A DNA stretch of 64,000 nt from JANWWM01 sp046719715. GTDB lineage: Bacteria; Bacteroidota; Chlorobiia; Chlorobiales; Thermochlorobacteraceae. The DNA is taken from NCBI GenBank assembly GCA_046719715.1, contig JBDNCJ010000008.1:5860-69859 (forward strand). Reading direction: 5' to 3'. Shown one piece after another: positions 34,917-43,385 of the stretch. The notes beneath the pieces were generated by a model. It was not told the DNA's origin. It made no database searches and saw nothing but the letters and a program-made list of their open reading frames with translations. The translations under genes and the position numbers were made by a program. Numbering within the stretch: position 1 is the stretch's first letter; every line of letters starts with the position of its first letter.

Positions 34917-36389
34917 TTAGAAATACACCATCGCTTGGAAAATGAGTTCGCCCTTGCTTCCGCCGTCGGGGTCTAAGAGCCAATTTCCATTCGCCGCTGT
35001 GGTGCGATAAACAGGGCGTTGACGCCACATCGCGCTGTATTTAGCGTGATGACCTTCGATGAGGTAATTCGCGCCGACTTCCCACATAATGCCTTTGTCT
35101 TCCAAACGGTCGAAGCCGAGATAGTTAATCGTGGCAAAGGGTTGCAGTCTGCCGCCGTAGTTGAAGATGTTTTTGGAAAGCAAGTAGCCCGTTTCCGTGC
35201 GGAAGATGATGCCCGTGCCAAGATGCGGATAGCCCGCGCCTAGTCCGTTGAGCGAGCGATTTTCCTGAGGCGTCGCCGGATTCACTCCTGCAGTTGGCAT
35301 AATGGCAATGTTGCGAATGTAGTTCGGACCGAAATCGTATTTGTAGAGCACGGAGTAAAGCGTCCACGCGCTCTTGCCATCGCCTTCGCCGAAGGGAAGG
35401 TCAAAGAAGACATCAAAGCCGAGCAAGAGTTGGTCGTGGGTTTGGATGGAGTCGGGGCGAACGCCTGTATTACCCGTAACGGTGCCGTTGGTTGTCGTTG
35501 CGCTTCCTTTGGGGTGGTAATAGAAGCCAAAGCCGATATCGAAGACGCGCTTCGTGCCGAGATAAGTTCCGACTTCAAAAGGAAGCACATCGGGCTCATT
35601 ATCCAAAAACTGCCATGTGAGATATGCGCCGTAAGAGAGTGTGTTGTTGAATGGGTTAAACGATGCTGCATTGTTTGTTGATGCATTAGCAATCGAGACC
35701 GTCGTATCTTGAGGCGGAGGACCACCAAGTTGTGTTCCTGCCCCTGGTTTGAAGGGTTTATTGATGTGGGCGCGATAGTCTAATCGACCGTAAGGACCGT
35801 CGAAGAGTTGCCCTTTGATATACATCCCATATTGGCGGGCGAATTGGTCGGAGGCTTCGATGAGCGGCCAGTTGTAAATCGGCGCGTCGAGCGCAAGGAA
35901 GTTAAGCGTGCTGGCGTTGGCTTCCCGCGAAATGCCCCACCAATAATGCAAGCCGAACCCGAGATACAGAGCTCTATCCACAATTTTTTGCTCATACCAC
36001 ATATCATGAATGAAGAGTTGGGGTTTTTTGGCAGGACCGGTTGGTTCGCCAGGTGCGCCGCCGCCAATCCATGTTTGGTTGTTAATTCCGATGTGGAACA
36101 TAAAGAGCGAGCCGGTACCGAACGAACCGTAGGCGAGGAAGCGTCCGCGTCGCAAGCCGATGTCGGTTGCATCATCTACGGGATTGCTGTTGACGATTGA
36201 GCCGGGGTTCATTTGTTGATAGCGCGCCCAGATTTGCGCCCAAGTGATGAAGCGAATGTAGTGAGATTTGTCTTCGTTCAAGTTGATACGCGCGCCGCCG
36301 CCGTATTTTTCCATGCCTTGTCCGAAGAGCGTGGTGTTGATTGCGATGAGCGCAACCAAAAGTGCGAATACCGTTCGCAGAGTTCTCAT
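34917..36389 (-). CDS. Outer-membrane porin-like protein
   Basis: A 490-residue protein with a signal peptide (cleavage near LFGQG) and a beta-barrel-like body. Features resemble the OprP/OprO or alginate-export style porins: an N-terminal strand SHYIRFITWAQIWARY, the segment DIGLRRGRFLAYGSFG, many aromatic-ended strands, and a C-terminal Phe (ELIFQAMVYF) typical of outer-membrane insertion. Substrate unknown. A strong Shine-Dalgarno AGGAGG precedes the ATG at 36389. It lies downstream of the symporter genes on the same strand, but a terminator hairpin separates them. Confidence 0.78.
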   Translation of the reverse strand: MRTLRTVFALLVALIAINTTLFGQGMEKYGGGARINLNEDKSHYIRFITWAQIWARYQQMNPGSIVNSNPVDDATDIGLRRGRFLAYGSFGTGSLFMFHIGINNQTWIGGGAPGEPTGPAKKPQLFIHDMWYEQKIVDRALYLGFGLHYWWGISREANASTLNFLALDAPIYNWPLIEASDQFARQYGMYIKGQLFDGPYGRLDYRAHINKPFKPGAGTQLGGPPPQDTTVSIANASTNNAASFNPFNNTLSYGAYLTWQFLDNEPDVLPFEVGTYLGTKRVFDIGFGFYYHPKGSATTTNGTVTGNTGVRPDSIQTHDQLLLGFDVFFDLPFGEGDGKSAWTLYSVLYKYDFGPNYIRNIAIMPTAGVNPATPQENRSLNGLGAGYPHLGTGIIFRTETGYLLSKNIFNYGGRLQPFATINYLGFDRLEDKGIMWEVGANYLIEGHHAKYSAMWRQRPVYRTTAANGNWLLDPDGGSKGELIFQAMVYF

Positions 36390-36452
36390 TGTTCTTTCCT
36401 CCTAAGAAAGTTTGGTTGTTTGTTGATTTACAGGACAGTTAATTGGGACAGT

Positions 36453-36487
36453 AAAAAACTTCCCTCCTCTTGACAAGAGAGGAGGGA
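36453..36487 (-). terminator. Terminator of the symporter operon
   Basis: A perfect 10-bp stem, TCCCTCCTCT (36461-36470) with AGAGGAGGGA (36478-36487), and a 7-base loop. On the minus strand it is followed by TTTTTT. It sits 13 bases after the symporter stop and before the porin gene. Confidence 0.88.
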
Positions 36488-36500
36488 CTTACGAAAAAAC

Positions 36501-38771
36501 CTATGCCGCGCCGCCGATGGATTCGACTTCTTTGCCTTGCGCCGCGCCTTTCGGGAAGCGAACGCTATAAACGAAGTCTTGCAAGGCTTTATCGGGTGCA
36601 GGCGTAATTAAAGAGACGATGATAATCACCAAAAACGCCGCCGTCATGCCGAGCAAACCCGACTCGGTGTGCCGCAAGCTCAAGATGCTGAACTGATAGA
36701 AGAAGTTGCTGATGGAGTAGCTCATAGAAACCGCCAATCCAACCACCATCCCTAATAGGGCGGCTGGTCCTGTGGTTCTGCGCCACCAAATTCCCAGCAC
36801 AAGCGCTGGAAAGAGTGACGAAGCGGCAAAGCTGAACGCCCAAGCAACCGTCGCCGCAATCACGGGCAGTTTTACAAATGCCGCGATTGAGGCACCGATG
36901 AGCGCGACGACGACGAGCAGGATTTTTGAAATCAACACGCGGCTTTGAACCGACGCGCTGGGATTGATGATTTTGTAATACAAGTCGTGTGAGAAGGCGT
37001 TGGCAATCGTGAGCAAGAGCCCGTCCGCCGTCGAAAGTGCTGCCGCAAGCCCGCCCGCCATCACAAGTCCTGTAATTGTTGCCGGCAATCCTGCAATTTC
37101 AGGCGTCGCAAGCACGACGAAGTCGGTCGATTTAATTATGAAGTCGGCAAACTGCACGATGCCGTCGCCGTTTTTGTCGATGACATCGAGCAAACCAACG
37201 ACTTTCCAACTTGCAATCCAGCTCGGCAAGTTTGCAATTTCAACGCCGACGAGGTTGACGAACACCTCATAGCGTGCAAAAGCCGCGTATGCCGGTGCGG
37301 TGAAGTAAAGCAAGAAAATGAAGAAGAGCGACCAGCCAACTGACGAGCGCGCCTGTTTAACCGAAGGCGTCGTGTAGTAGCGCGTCAAGATGTGCGGCAG
37401 TCCCGCCGTGCCGACCATCAAGCACAGAATCAATCCCAAAAATTGGAGCATCGGGTACGATTTGCCGTCAGCGGAAACAAGTGCTGGGGTTGCAAGGTAA
37501 TCACCAGTGCCTTTGGCTTGATTGGCGGCGGCAGTTTGCGCAGCCGTCCACTTTGTTTTTGCCTCTTCGGCATTTTTGGGAAGCGATGCGAGGGCTTTTT
37601 CGGCTTTTTCTTTATCCGCTTTGACACGCTCTGGAGTGAGCATCGCTAATTGCTTTTCCGCATCGGCGACTTTGGCTTCAAGTTCTTTCATCTTCTCTGC
37701 GTCCATCATGACGGGCTGTTTCGTTTTGGGGTCAATCGGCATCGGCGCGTTAATCATGGCTTGCGCTTCTGCTTTTTGCTTTTCCAATTCAGCGCGACGC
37801 TCTGCAACGCTATTTTCCGAAAGCGAGGCGATTTTTCCCTCTAATGCGGCTTTCTCTGCGGAAAGAGCCGAATCTACATTTGAAAGTTTTGCTTTGAACA
37901 TTGCGACGTCTTTCGCCCAAAGGTCGCGCGATTCTTTTTCTTTTGCCGCGTCAATTTTATCGTTCAAAACATCAGTTGAGATATTGTTCGGATTGGGATT
38001 TTCTTTGCCCATAATTTGCTTTTCCATCACCGAAATGCGCTCGAGCACCTTGCCATATGTCAATTCGGGAATCGGAAGCACAAAGAGTTTCGCTGAAAGC
38101 CAAACAACAGGAATGAGATATGCGGAGATCAGCACGATGTATTGCGCGACTTGGGTCCAAGTAACGGCTCTCATGCCGCCCAAGAACGAGCAGACGAGCA
38201 CGCCAAGCAAGCCGATGAAGACGCCGGGTTCAAACGGAATGCCGATGAAACGCGAGACAATCGTACCGACGCCGTTAAGTTGTGCGGTCAGATAAGTCAG
38301 CGAAACGAGAATCGCGCAGATGATGCCGATGACGCGCGCCGCATTGCCGCCGTAGCGCGTGCCGAGAAAGTCAGGCACTGTATATTGCCCGAACTTGCGC
38401 AGATAGGGCGCAAGCAGTAGTGCCAAAAGCACATAGCCGCCCGTCCATCCTAAAATGTAAGCAAGCCCCATGTGCCCCAGCGCGAAGAGCAAACCTGCCA
38501 TTGAAATGAACGACGCCGCGCTCATCCAGTCCGAACCTGTTGCCATGCCGTTGTAAATCGCGCTTACGCCGCGCCCCGCCACATAGTATTCCGACGGGTC
38601 GCTCGTGCGCGTGATGATGCCAATCATCGCATAGACGGCGACGGAGAAAATCATGAAAACGTATCCAATCCCTTGCAGTTTCAGAACGCCTGCAAATTCA
38701 AGAATGGCAAGCGTAACGGTCAGAAGCACGAAGCCTGTTACGTAAAGTCCAAGAATTTTTTTCAGTTGCAT
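36501..38771 (-). CDS. Sodium:solute symporter large subunit (VC_2705-like) with coiled-coil insert
   Basis: A 756-residue SSSF-family transporter related to acetate permease ActP. It has the LeuT-like core with SDWMSAASFISMAG (80-93) and AALSTADGLLLTIANAFSHD near the sodium site. Two extra features stand out: a ~175-residue charged coiled-coil insert (~245-420, Lys/Glu/Ala-rich) after TM ~6, and an EF-hand-like loop DKNGDGIVQFAD (532-543). Pairing with the DUF4212 gene two bases upstream identifies the two-component symporter family. The substrate is unknown; acetate or another carboxylate is a guess. A terminator follows. Confidence 0.87.
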   Translation of the reverse strand: MQLKKILGLYVTGFVLLTVTLAILEFAGVLKLQGIGYVFMIFSVAVYAMIGIITRTSDPSEYYVAGRGVSAIYNGMATGSDWMSAASFISMAGLLFALGHMGLAYILGWTGGYVLLALLLAPYLRKFGQYTVPDFLGTRYGGNAARVIGIICAILVSLTYLTAQLNGVGTIVSRFIGIPFEPGVFIGLLGVLVCSFLGGMRAVTWTQVAQYIVLISAYLIPVVWLSAKLFVLPIPELTYGKVLERISVMEKQIMGKENPNPNNISTDVLNDKIDAAKEKESRDLWAKDVAMFKAKLSNVDSALSAEKAALEGKIASLSENSVAERRAELEKQKAEAQAMINAPMPIDPKTKQPVMMDAEKMKELEAKVADAEKQLAMLTPERVKADKEKAEKALASLPKNAEEAKTKWTAAQTAAANQAKGTGDYLATPALVSADGKSYPMLQFLGLILCLMVGTAGLPHILTRYYTTPSVKQARSSVGWSLFFIFLLYFTAPAYAAFARYEVFVNLVGVEIANLPSWIASWKVVGLLDVIDKNGDGIVQFADFIIKSTDFVVLATPEIAGLPATITGLVMAGGLAAALSTADGLLLTIANAFSHDLYYKIINPSASVQSRVLISKILLVVVALIGASIAAFVKLPVIAATVAWAFSFAASSLFPALVLGIWWRRTTGPAALLGMVVGLAVSMSYSISNFFYQFSILSLRHTESGLLGMTAAFLVIIIVSLITPAPDKALQDFVYSVRFPKGAAQGKEVESIGGAA

Positions 38772-38773
38772 GG

Positions 38774-39079
38774 TTATTCGCCCTCCTCTTCAAGGTTGTA
38801 TTTCTTATCCAATTCATTCATTTTTTTTGCGTAGAAAAAAATCATCACGACAAAGACAATCAGCGCACCTTGACTGCCCATGTAGTAGCCCAGTGGAAAG
38901 CCTGCAATGACGATGCTGTTGATTGCGCCTGAAAAAAATTGAATGAGATACGAGACGGCGAACCAAATGCCAAGCATTGTGAACACAAGGCTTCGATTTT
39001 CCTTCCAGTAGTTTTCGAGTGTCTGCTGATCAAAGTCGACTTTCGTCATCTCAGCATCTTTCGTCTGAAGTTCTGCCAT
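38774..39079 (-). CDS. DUF4212 symporter small subunit
   Basis: A 101-residue protein with two membrane helices (~34-52 and ~57-80) and the family's ENYWKENRS and W.......Y opening. DUF4212 proteins are encoded next to VC_2705-type sodium:solute symporters and are presumed small subunits. The start at 39079 (MAELQTK) has a GGAGGG Shine-Dalgarno 8 bases upstream; an in-frame extension to 39124 lacks one. The large-subunit gene begins 2 bases after its stop, so the pair is one operon. Confidence 0.88.
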   Translation of the reverse strand: MAELQTKDAEMTKVDFDQQTLENYWKENRSLVFTMLGIWFAVSYLIQFFSGAINSIVIAGFPLGYYMGSQGALIVFVVMIFFYAKKMNELDKKYNLEEEGE

Positions 39080-39577
39080 GGATATTTCCCTCCGTTTTGT
39101 TGTTAGTTTAATTGTTGAACTCAAAGAACAAGAAATTCCATTACTCTAAGCTTCAACACGCCTTTGGTGTCGGACCGCTTTAAGGACAGACGTCTTTTAC
39201 AAACGGTGCATTTTGAAAAAATTCAATCTACCGCTTGATCGAAAAGCATGCACGCGGTTACTTCAAGGTAAAACACAGTAAAACAAGTGCATGTTGGCAG
39301 GTTAGGAGCAGTTTCAAATGTTCAAACGATTACAATCCCGCAACATTGCCTTGTAAAGAGCAAGTTCGTTTTTAAGAACAAGACCTTGAAAGCGGTGCTT
39401 TTGCCGCTACAAGTGGTTTCTCCTTTAACAATTCTGATTCGAGAATGAAAGCAAACAGAGACTTCGCGTCGTTGCGCGAGCGGATTGAACTTAGGGAGAC
39501 CAAATGAGAGAAGATTTCAGCAGTTTTTCTCATTGTTGCGTCGTTGATATTGCCTCATTGTTAATTGGAACTTCGCG

Positions 39578-39605
39578 AGTATAAGATTTTTTTTTGATTT
39601 GTCAA
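39578..39605 (-). promoter_or_regulatory. Strong sigma70-like promoter toward the symporter operon
   Basis: On the minus strand TTGACA (39605-39600), a 16-base spacer containing an A9 tract, and TATACT (39583-39578). This is a near-consensus vegetative promoter. The predicted transcript starts ~490 bases before the DUF4212 gene. Confidence 0.6.
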
Positions 39606-39652
39606 GTTTTCAAAAAAACATCGTTGCATGTTGAGCCTCGAATGCAAACGAC

Positions 39653-39681
39653 TTGTGGAAAGTAAAACCATGTTGTATATT
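39653..39681 (+). promoter_or_regulatory. Sigma70-like promoter toward the WecA-like gene
   Basis: TTGTGG (39653-39658), a 17-base spacer, then TATATT (39676-39681), about 140 bases before the glycosyltransferase start at 39824. It likely drives the polysaccharide cluster. Confidence 0.5.
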
Positions 39682-39823
39682 CGTGCCTCATTTGAAAAGA
39701 AACCTTCCTTCTTTTCAAAACAGCGACCCGCCAGCCTCGCTGTTTCGTAAAGCCAGTAAAGCAAAAGAGAAAAACATTTTAGTCGAATTATCTATTCACA
39801 ACGCGAACCAAACAAGTCGAACC

Positions 39824-41017
39824 ATGTTTGTTTTCACTCTCTTTGTGGCGCCTCTTTTCGTAGCTCTTTTAGCGGTGGTTCTGCTGACCCCACTCGTGCG
39901 CTGGGCTTCAATTCGATTTCGCGTCGAGGACGCCTCCACAGAAGCGCGCAAAATTCATAAAGGCACAATCCCGACGCTTGGCGGAATTGCCATATTTTTC
40001 GGCGCGATGGCGGCGTTTCTCGTCGGCTATTGGGTTTCCCCTGAATTTGCTCAATTAGTGGATAGAGGGCTTTGGGCAGTGCTTCTGGGCGCGACCCTCA
40101 TCTGCCTGACGGGCATGCTCGACGACGCGGTGAATTTAAATTTCAAAACCAAGTTCGCCATTCAAACCGCGATTGCCGTTTTCACTGTCGTTTTTGGAGA
40201 GCATCGCATCACGGAAATTTTGAACCCGTTTGGAGCAAACCTCGAGTTGAGCGAGCAACTCTCGTCGCTCCTGACGGTGGTTTGGATTATCGGTATCTGC
40301 AACGCAGTAAATTTGATTGACGGGTTGGACGGTCTTGCCGCCGGCGTGGTTGGAATCGGCGCAGCAACGATGTCAGTTATCTCCGGACTCTACGGCGATG
40401 TTGCGCTTGCGTTGGGCTATGGAGCGATTTCCTGCGCAACGCTCGGATTTCTGCGATACAACTTCAATCCTGCAACGATTTTCATGGGCGACACCGGCGC
40501 GCTCTTCATCGGCTATTTGATGGCGTGTCTGCCGCTTTTTCACGCGCCTTCGGCAACGGACGGCATCATCTGGATTCAAGTGCTGATTTTAGGATTCCCA
40601 ATCGCCGATACGCTCCTTGCCCCCGTGCGCCGTATGCTTTCAGGCACGCATCCGTTCAAGGCGGATAGAGAGCACATTCATCATCGATTGATGTTTTTCA
40701 TTGGACTTTCGCACAAGCACACAGTCTTGCGCATTTACAGCATTAGCATTGTGCTTTGCGTCGCCGCGCTCCTGACGGTCTTTGTGATGCAATCGTTCGG
40801 CGCGCACGGTGCGGTAGCGATTTACGTGATATTAAGCGCGATGTTGGCGTTGGGTGCGGTCGGGCTCAGACGGCTCGGATACTTTACGGCGATGGTTCGA
40901 CGTCCGACGGCGAAACATCTCAAACCGCAACTGCGACGCGCCAAAGATGCATTGCTCGAGCGCGACATCACGCCCAAGCCCTTTTTCCGCCGCGAGGTCG
41001 CTTCGCCACAATCTTGA
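39824..41017 (+). CDS. WecA/TagO-like undecaprenyl-phosphate sugar-1-phosphate transferase
   Basis: A polytopic enzyme that starts polysaccharide synthesis by moving a HexNAc-1-phosphate from UDP-sugar to undecaprenyl phosphate. About 10-11 membrane segments span 397 residues. Family motifs are present: GGIAIF, the DD pair in GMLDDAVNL, NAVNLIDGLDGLAAG, FMGDTGALF and the C-terminal HIHHRL loop. The N-terminal extension of the open frame (to 39653) is not hydrophobic, so the ATG at 39824 is used. The HIHHRL motif and absence of other mur genes nearby favour WecA-type over MraY. It heads the cluster of envelope glycan genes. Confidence 0.9.
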   Translation: MFVFTLFVAPLFVALLAVVLLTPLVRWASIRFRVEDASTEARKIHKGTIPTLGGIAIFFGAMAAFLVGYWVSPEFAQLVDRGLWAVLLGATLICLTGMLDDAVNLNFKTKFAIQTAIAVFTVVFGEHRITEILNPFGANLELSEQLSSLLTVVWIIGICNAVNLIDGLDGLAAGVVGIGAATMSVISGLYGDVALALGYGAISCATLGFLRYNFNPATIFMGDTGALFIGYLMACLPLFHAPSATDGIIWIQVLILGFPIADTLLAPVRRMLSGTHPFKADREHIHHRLMFFIGLSHKHTVLRIYSISIVLCVAALLTVFVMQSFGAHGAVAIYVILSAMLALGAVGLRRLGYFTAMVRRPTAKHLKPQLRRAKDALLERDITPKPFFRREVASPQS

Positions 41018-41063
41018 CGCGCGTAACAAATCAATATCAATTAAGAGAAACTATGATTAGACC

Positions 41064-41390
41064 ATGATGAATGCACCAAATCTAAGAACAATTGCGGGAG
41101 ACCTTGTGGTTGTTGGACGAAAGGATATGAGCGAAGCAAGCTTTCCAAAGTTGGAAACTGTTGGTGGGGATTTACACCTCGCTCTATCTGGTTTTACAAA
41201 ATTACCTGACTCATTGCTATCTGTAACAGGTAATGTTTACTTGACTCAGCAGCCTAAATCATTGGTGGAAAGTTGCTTACAAAAGAAACATGCGGGAGTA
41301 ATCAAGGGGAACGTGATTCTTGTGGGCGGTAAAATTTTAAATAGAGCAGACGGAAAATTAGATTACGAAGAAAAAGCGCCTATTACATAG
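41064..41390 (+). CDS. Small LRR-like/receptor-L-like repeat protein, unknown
   Basis: A 108-residue protein with repeated short strands of the form L..I.GDL.V.G, then L..VGGDL.L, then LL.V.GN.YL, then V..GN.IL.G, spaced ~22-25 residues. This recalls leucine-rich/receptor L-domain solenoids. No signal peptide or membrane segment. Base composition is somewhat AT-richer than its neighbours. Two ATG codons (41064, 41067) can start it. It sits inside the polysaccharide cluster without an obvious role. Confidence 0.6.
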   Translation: MMNAPNLRTIAGDLVVVGRKDMSEASFPKLETVGGDLHLALSGFTKLPDSLLSVTGNVYLTQQPKSLVESCLQKKHAGVIKGNVILVGGKILNRADGKLDYEEKAPIT

Positions 41391-41435
41391 TTTTGATGTA
41401 ACTTCGGCGAACCGACTTCAATTGCCGAAGCAAGT

Positions 41436-43319
41436 ATGAGACATCTCTTTAAAGAGCCTGTTGCGCGCTTCCTTTCATTCATCATCTCATTTAGTTTATA
41501 TGTCTTGACGCTTGCCCCGTCCATTACCTTCACCGATTCAGGTGAATTGGCGGCGGCGTGTGCGTCGCTCGGCGTGGCACACCCAACAGGCTACCCACTA
41601 TTTGTCATTCTTGGGTTTTTATGGTCGTTACTTCCGATTCCTGTTCCGATAATCTTCAAACTCAATCTTTTTGCCGCATTCTGCACCGCACTCGCGAGCC
41701 TAATCTTTTTCGAACTCACGCTCTTTTTTTTATCGGCGATTCAAGAGCGGTCATTGAACCCGCCCAAAGCACTAAAAGAGACGAAGAAGGAGACGAAGAA
41801 GAAAAACGCCAAAAGCAAGTTGGAATCGATGCCTGTTCGGCTTGAACGCGAAAGTCTCATTCAGATTGCGCTTGCGGCGAGTTTGCTCTTTGCCTTTTCA
41901 AGAACGGTGTGGGCGCAAGCGACGGCGATTGAAGTCTATTCGCTTCACCTTGTGATGCTCACGCTCTCGATACTCTTGTTCCTGCGTTTCACATTGCCAA
42001 AAGACGTGCAACCCAAAGACGCGCTCCTTTGGGCGTTTGTGCTCGGGCTTGGCTTTTCCAATCACCTCACGATGATTTTGCTCGCGCCCGCGATGCTTTA
42101 CTTTTACTTTCATCGATTCGGCTTCACGAAAGACGCTTTCAAACGGATTGCCCTCATCTCTCTACCGTTTGTTTTGGGATTAAGCCTCTACCTTTACCTG
42201 CCGCTTCGCAGTGCAATGGCGCCGGAGTTCAACTGGGGCGAAGTGCATCGGAGTTTTGATAAGTTTTTCTATCACGTTGGAGGTAAGCAGTATCAAGTCA
42301 ATCTCTTTAATGGAAATTGGCAGCCGCAAGCGAAGATGTTCATGTCACTCTTACCGTTTGAACTTGCATTTGTTGGAATCGCGGTTGCGATTTACGGCGC
42401 GGTGCGATTGTTTCAAGTCGAGAAGTCGCTTGGTTGGTTTATGATGCTCTTGGTGTTTGGCAGTGCGCTTTACGCCGTCAATTACAACGTTCACGACGCA
42501 GATTCCTACTTTCTCTGCTCCTTTCTCGGCTTGATTTTACTTGTGGCTACGGGCATGTTGCTTTTGGCGATACAACGAAAAGAAGTTGCGATGGCGTCTT
42601 TGCTTCTGCCGCTTCTTGCGATTGCAATCAATTTCAATCACAACAACAAGCGCAACGAGACGCTCGTATTGGACTACACGAAAACGATGTTGGAATCGCT
42701 TGAACCCAACGCGCTCGTGCTTTCGGCGCAGTGGGATTACTTTTGTTCGGCGTTTTGGTATCTGCAACGCTTTGAAGGCTATCGTCCCGATGTGGTGATG
42801 ATTGAAAAAGAACTCTTGCGCCGCACGTGGTATGTGCGAAAAGTGCAGAAAGATTTTCCTGAACTCTCGGAAAAATCTAAAAACGAAATCGAGGCATTTT
42901 TGGAAGATTTGGAGCAATTCGAGTCGGGAAAGCCTTACAATCAAGCCCGCATACAAGCGCGTTGGACGGCGATGCTCAATTCGCTGATTGAAAAAAACAT
43001 CGAAGAGCGTCCCGTGTATTTAACGATTGACGTGGTTCAGACCGAGCCTGCGGTCGGCGGCGCATACAGGAAAATTCCGCAAGGATTTGCGTTGCGTTTG
43101 AGCAAACAAGATACGCTGTTGCCGATGGGCAGTTTGGCGCATCTTCAATCATTTTTTGAGGCGTCGCCGCGCAATCATTTGGAGGAAGGGATTTTGCAGA
43201 CGGCATCGGTGCAACTTTCAAACGCGGCGCGTTACGCCCAAGCACAGGGAAGCCCAAGCGAAGCGGAACGACTTGCGACACTTGCAAAAAAAATTCAAGC
43301 AAGGATTTCAGCACGATAG
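41436..43319 (+). CDS. DUF2723 membrane protein (GT-C glycosyltransferase-like)
   Basis: A 627-residue polytopic membrane protein. The N-terminus carries the DUF2723 hallmark FTDSGELAAACASLGVAHPTGYPLF, where the acidic residue after the first membrane helix (D/E) resembles GT-C oligosaccharyl- and mannosyltransferase active sites. About 10 membrane helices are followed by a soluble C-terminal domain (~410-627). A basic Lys-rich cytoplasmic loop (~113-135) is notable. Members in Bacteroidota are linked to protein O-glycosylation or surface glycans. The context with glycosyltransferases supports a glycan-transfer role. Confidence 0.85.
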   Translation: MRHLFKEPVARFLSFIISFSLYVLTLAPSITFTDSGELAAACASLGVAHPTGYPLFVILGFLWSLLPIPVPIIFKLNLFAAFCTALASLIFFELTLFFLSAIQERSLNPPKALKETKKETKKKNAKSKLESMPVRLERESLIQIALAASLLFAFSRTVWAQATAIEVYSLHLVMLTLSILLFLRFTLPKDVQPKDALLWAFVLGLGFSNHLTMILLAPAMLYFYFHRFGFTKDAFKRIALISLPFVLGLSLYLYLPLRSAMAPEFNWGEVHRSFDKFFYHVGGKQYQVNLFNGNWQPQAKMFMSLLPFELAFVGIAVAIYGAVRLFQVEKSLGWFMMLLVFGSALYAVNYNVHDADSYFLCSFLGLILLVATGMLLLAIQRKEVAMASLLLPLLAIAINFNHNNKRNETLVLDYTKTMLESLEPNALVLSAQWDYFCSAFWYLQRFEGYRPDVVMIEKELLRRTWYVRKVQKDFPELSEKSKNEIEAFLEDLEQFESGKPYNQARIQARWTAMLNSLIEKNIEERPVYLTIDVVQTEPAVGGAYRKIPQGFALRLSKQDTLLPMGSLAHLQSFFEASPRNHLEEGILQTASVQLSNAARYAQAQGSPSEAERLATLAKKIQARISAR

Positions 43320-43385
43320 TCCGACGGCGAAAACGAATTTCGGGCGGATTTCGGTATTTTGGCGGTTCATGAATCGACTAAGCAG

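Larger units (their letters stand above)
39080..39823. other. Long divergent intergenic region between symporter and WecA-like gene
   Basis: About 740 bases without a convincing gene. It holds two sigma70-like promoters pointing apart (listed separately) near 39578-39681. The ~490 bases between the minus-strand promoter and the symporter genes would be an unusually long 5' leader. Within it are small hairpins, for example AGCGG/CCGCT around 39395-39415 and GTTC..GAAC around 39360-39385, but I recognise no known RNA family. A short open frame at 39561-39764 on the minus strand looks random. Confidence 0.5.

Noticed and set aside
39561..39764. 67-codon minus-strand frame in the long intergenic region
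   Set aside because: It covers both predicted promoters, has no Shine-Dalgarno sequence and no family-like composition.
39824..41017. MraY (phospho-MurNAc-pentapeptide transferase)
   Set aside because: The C-terminal HIHHRL motif and the location outside the mur cluster fit the WecA/TagO branch better.
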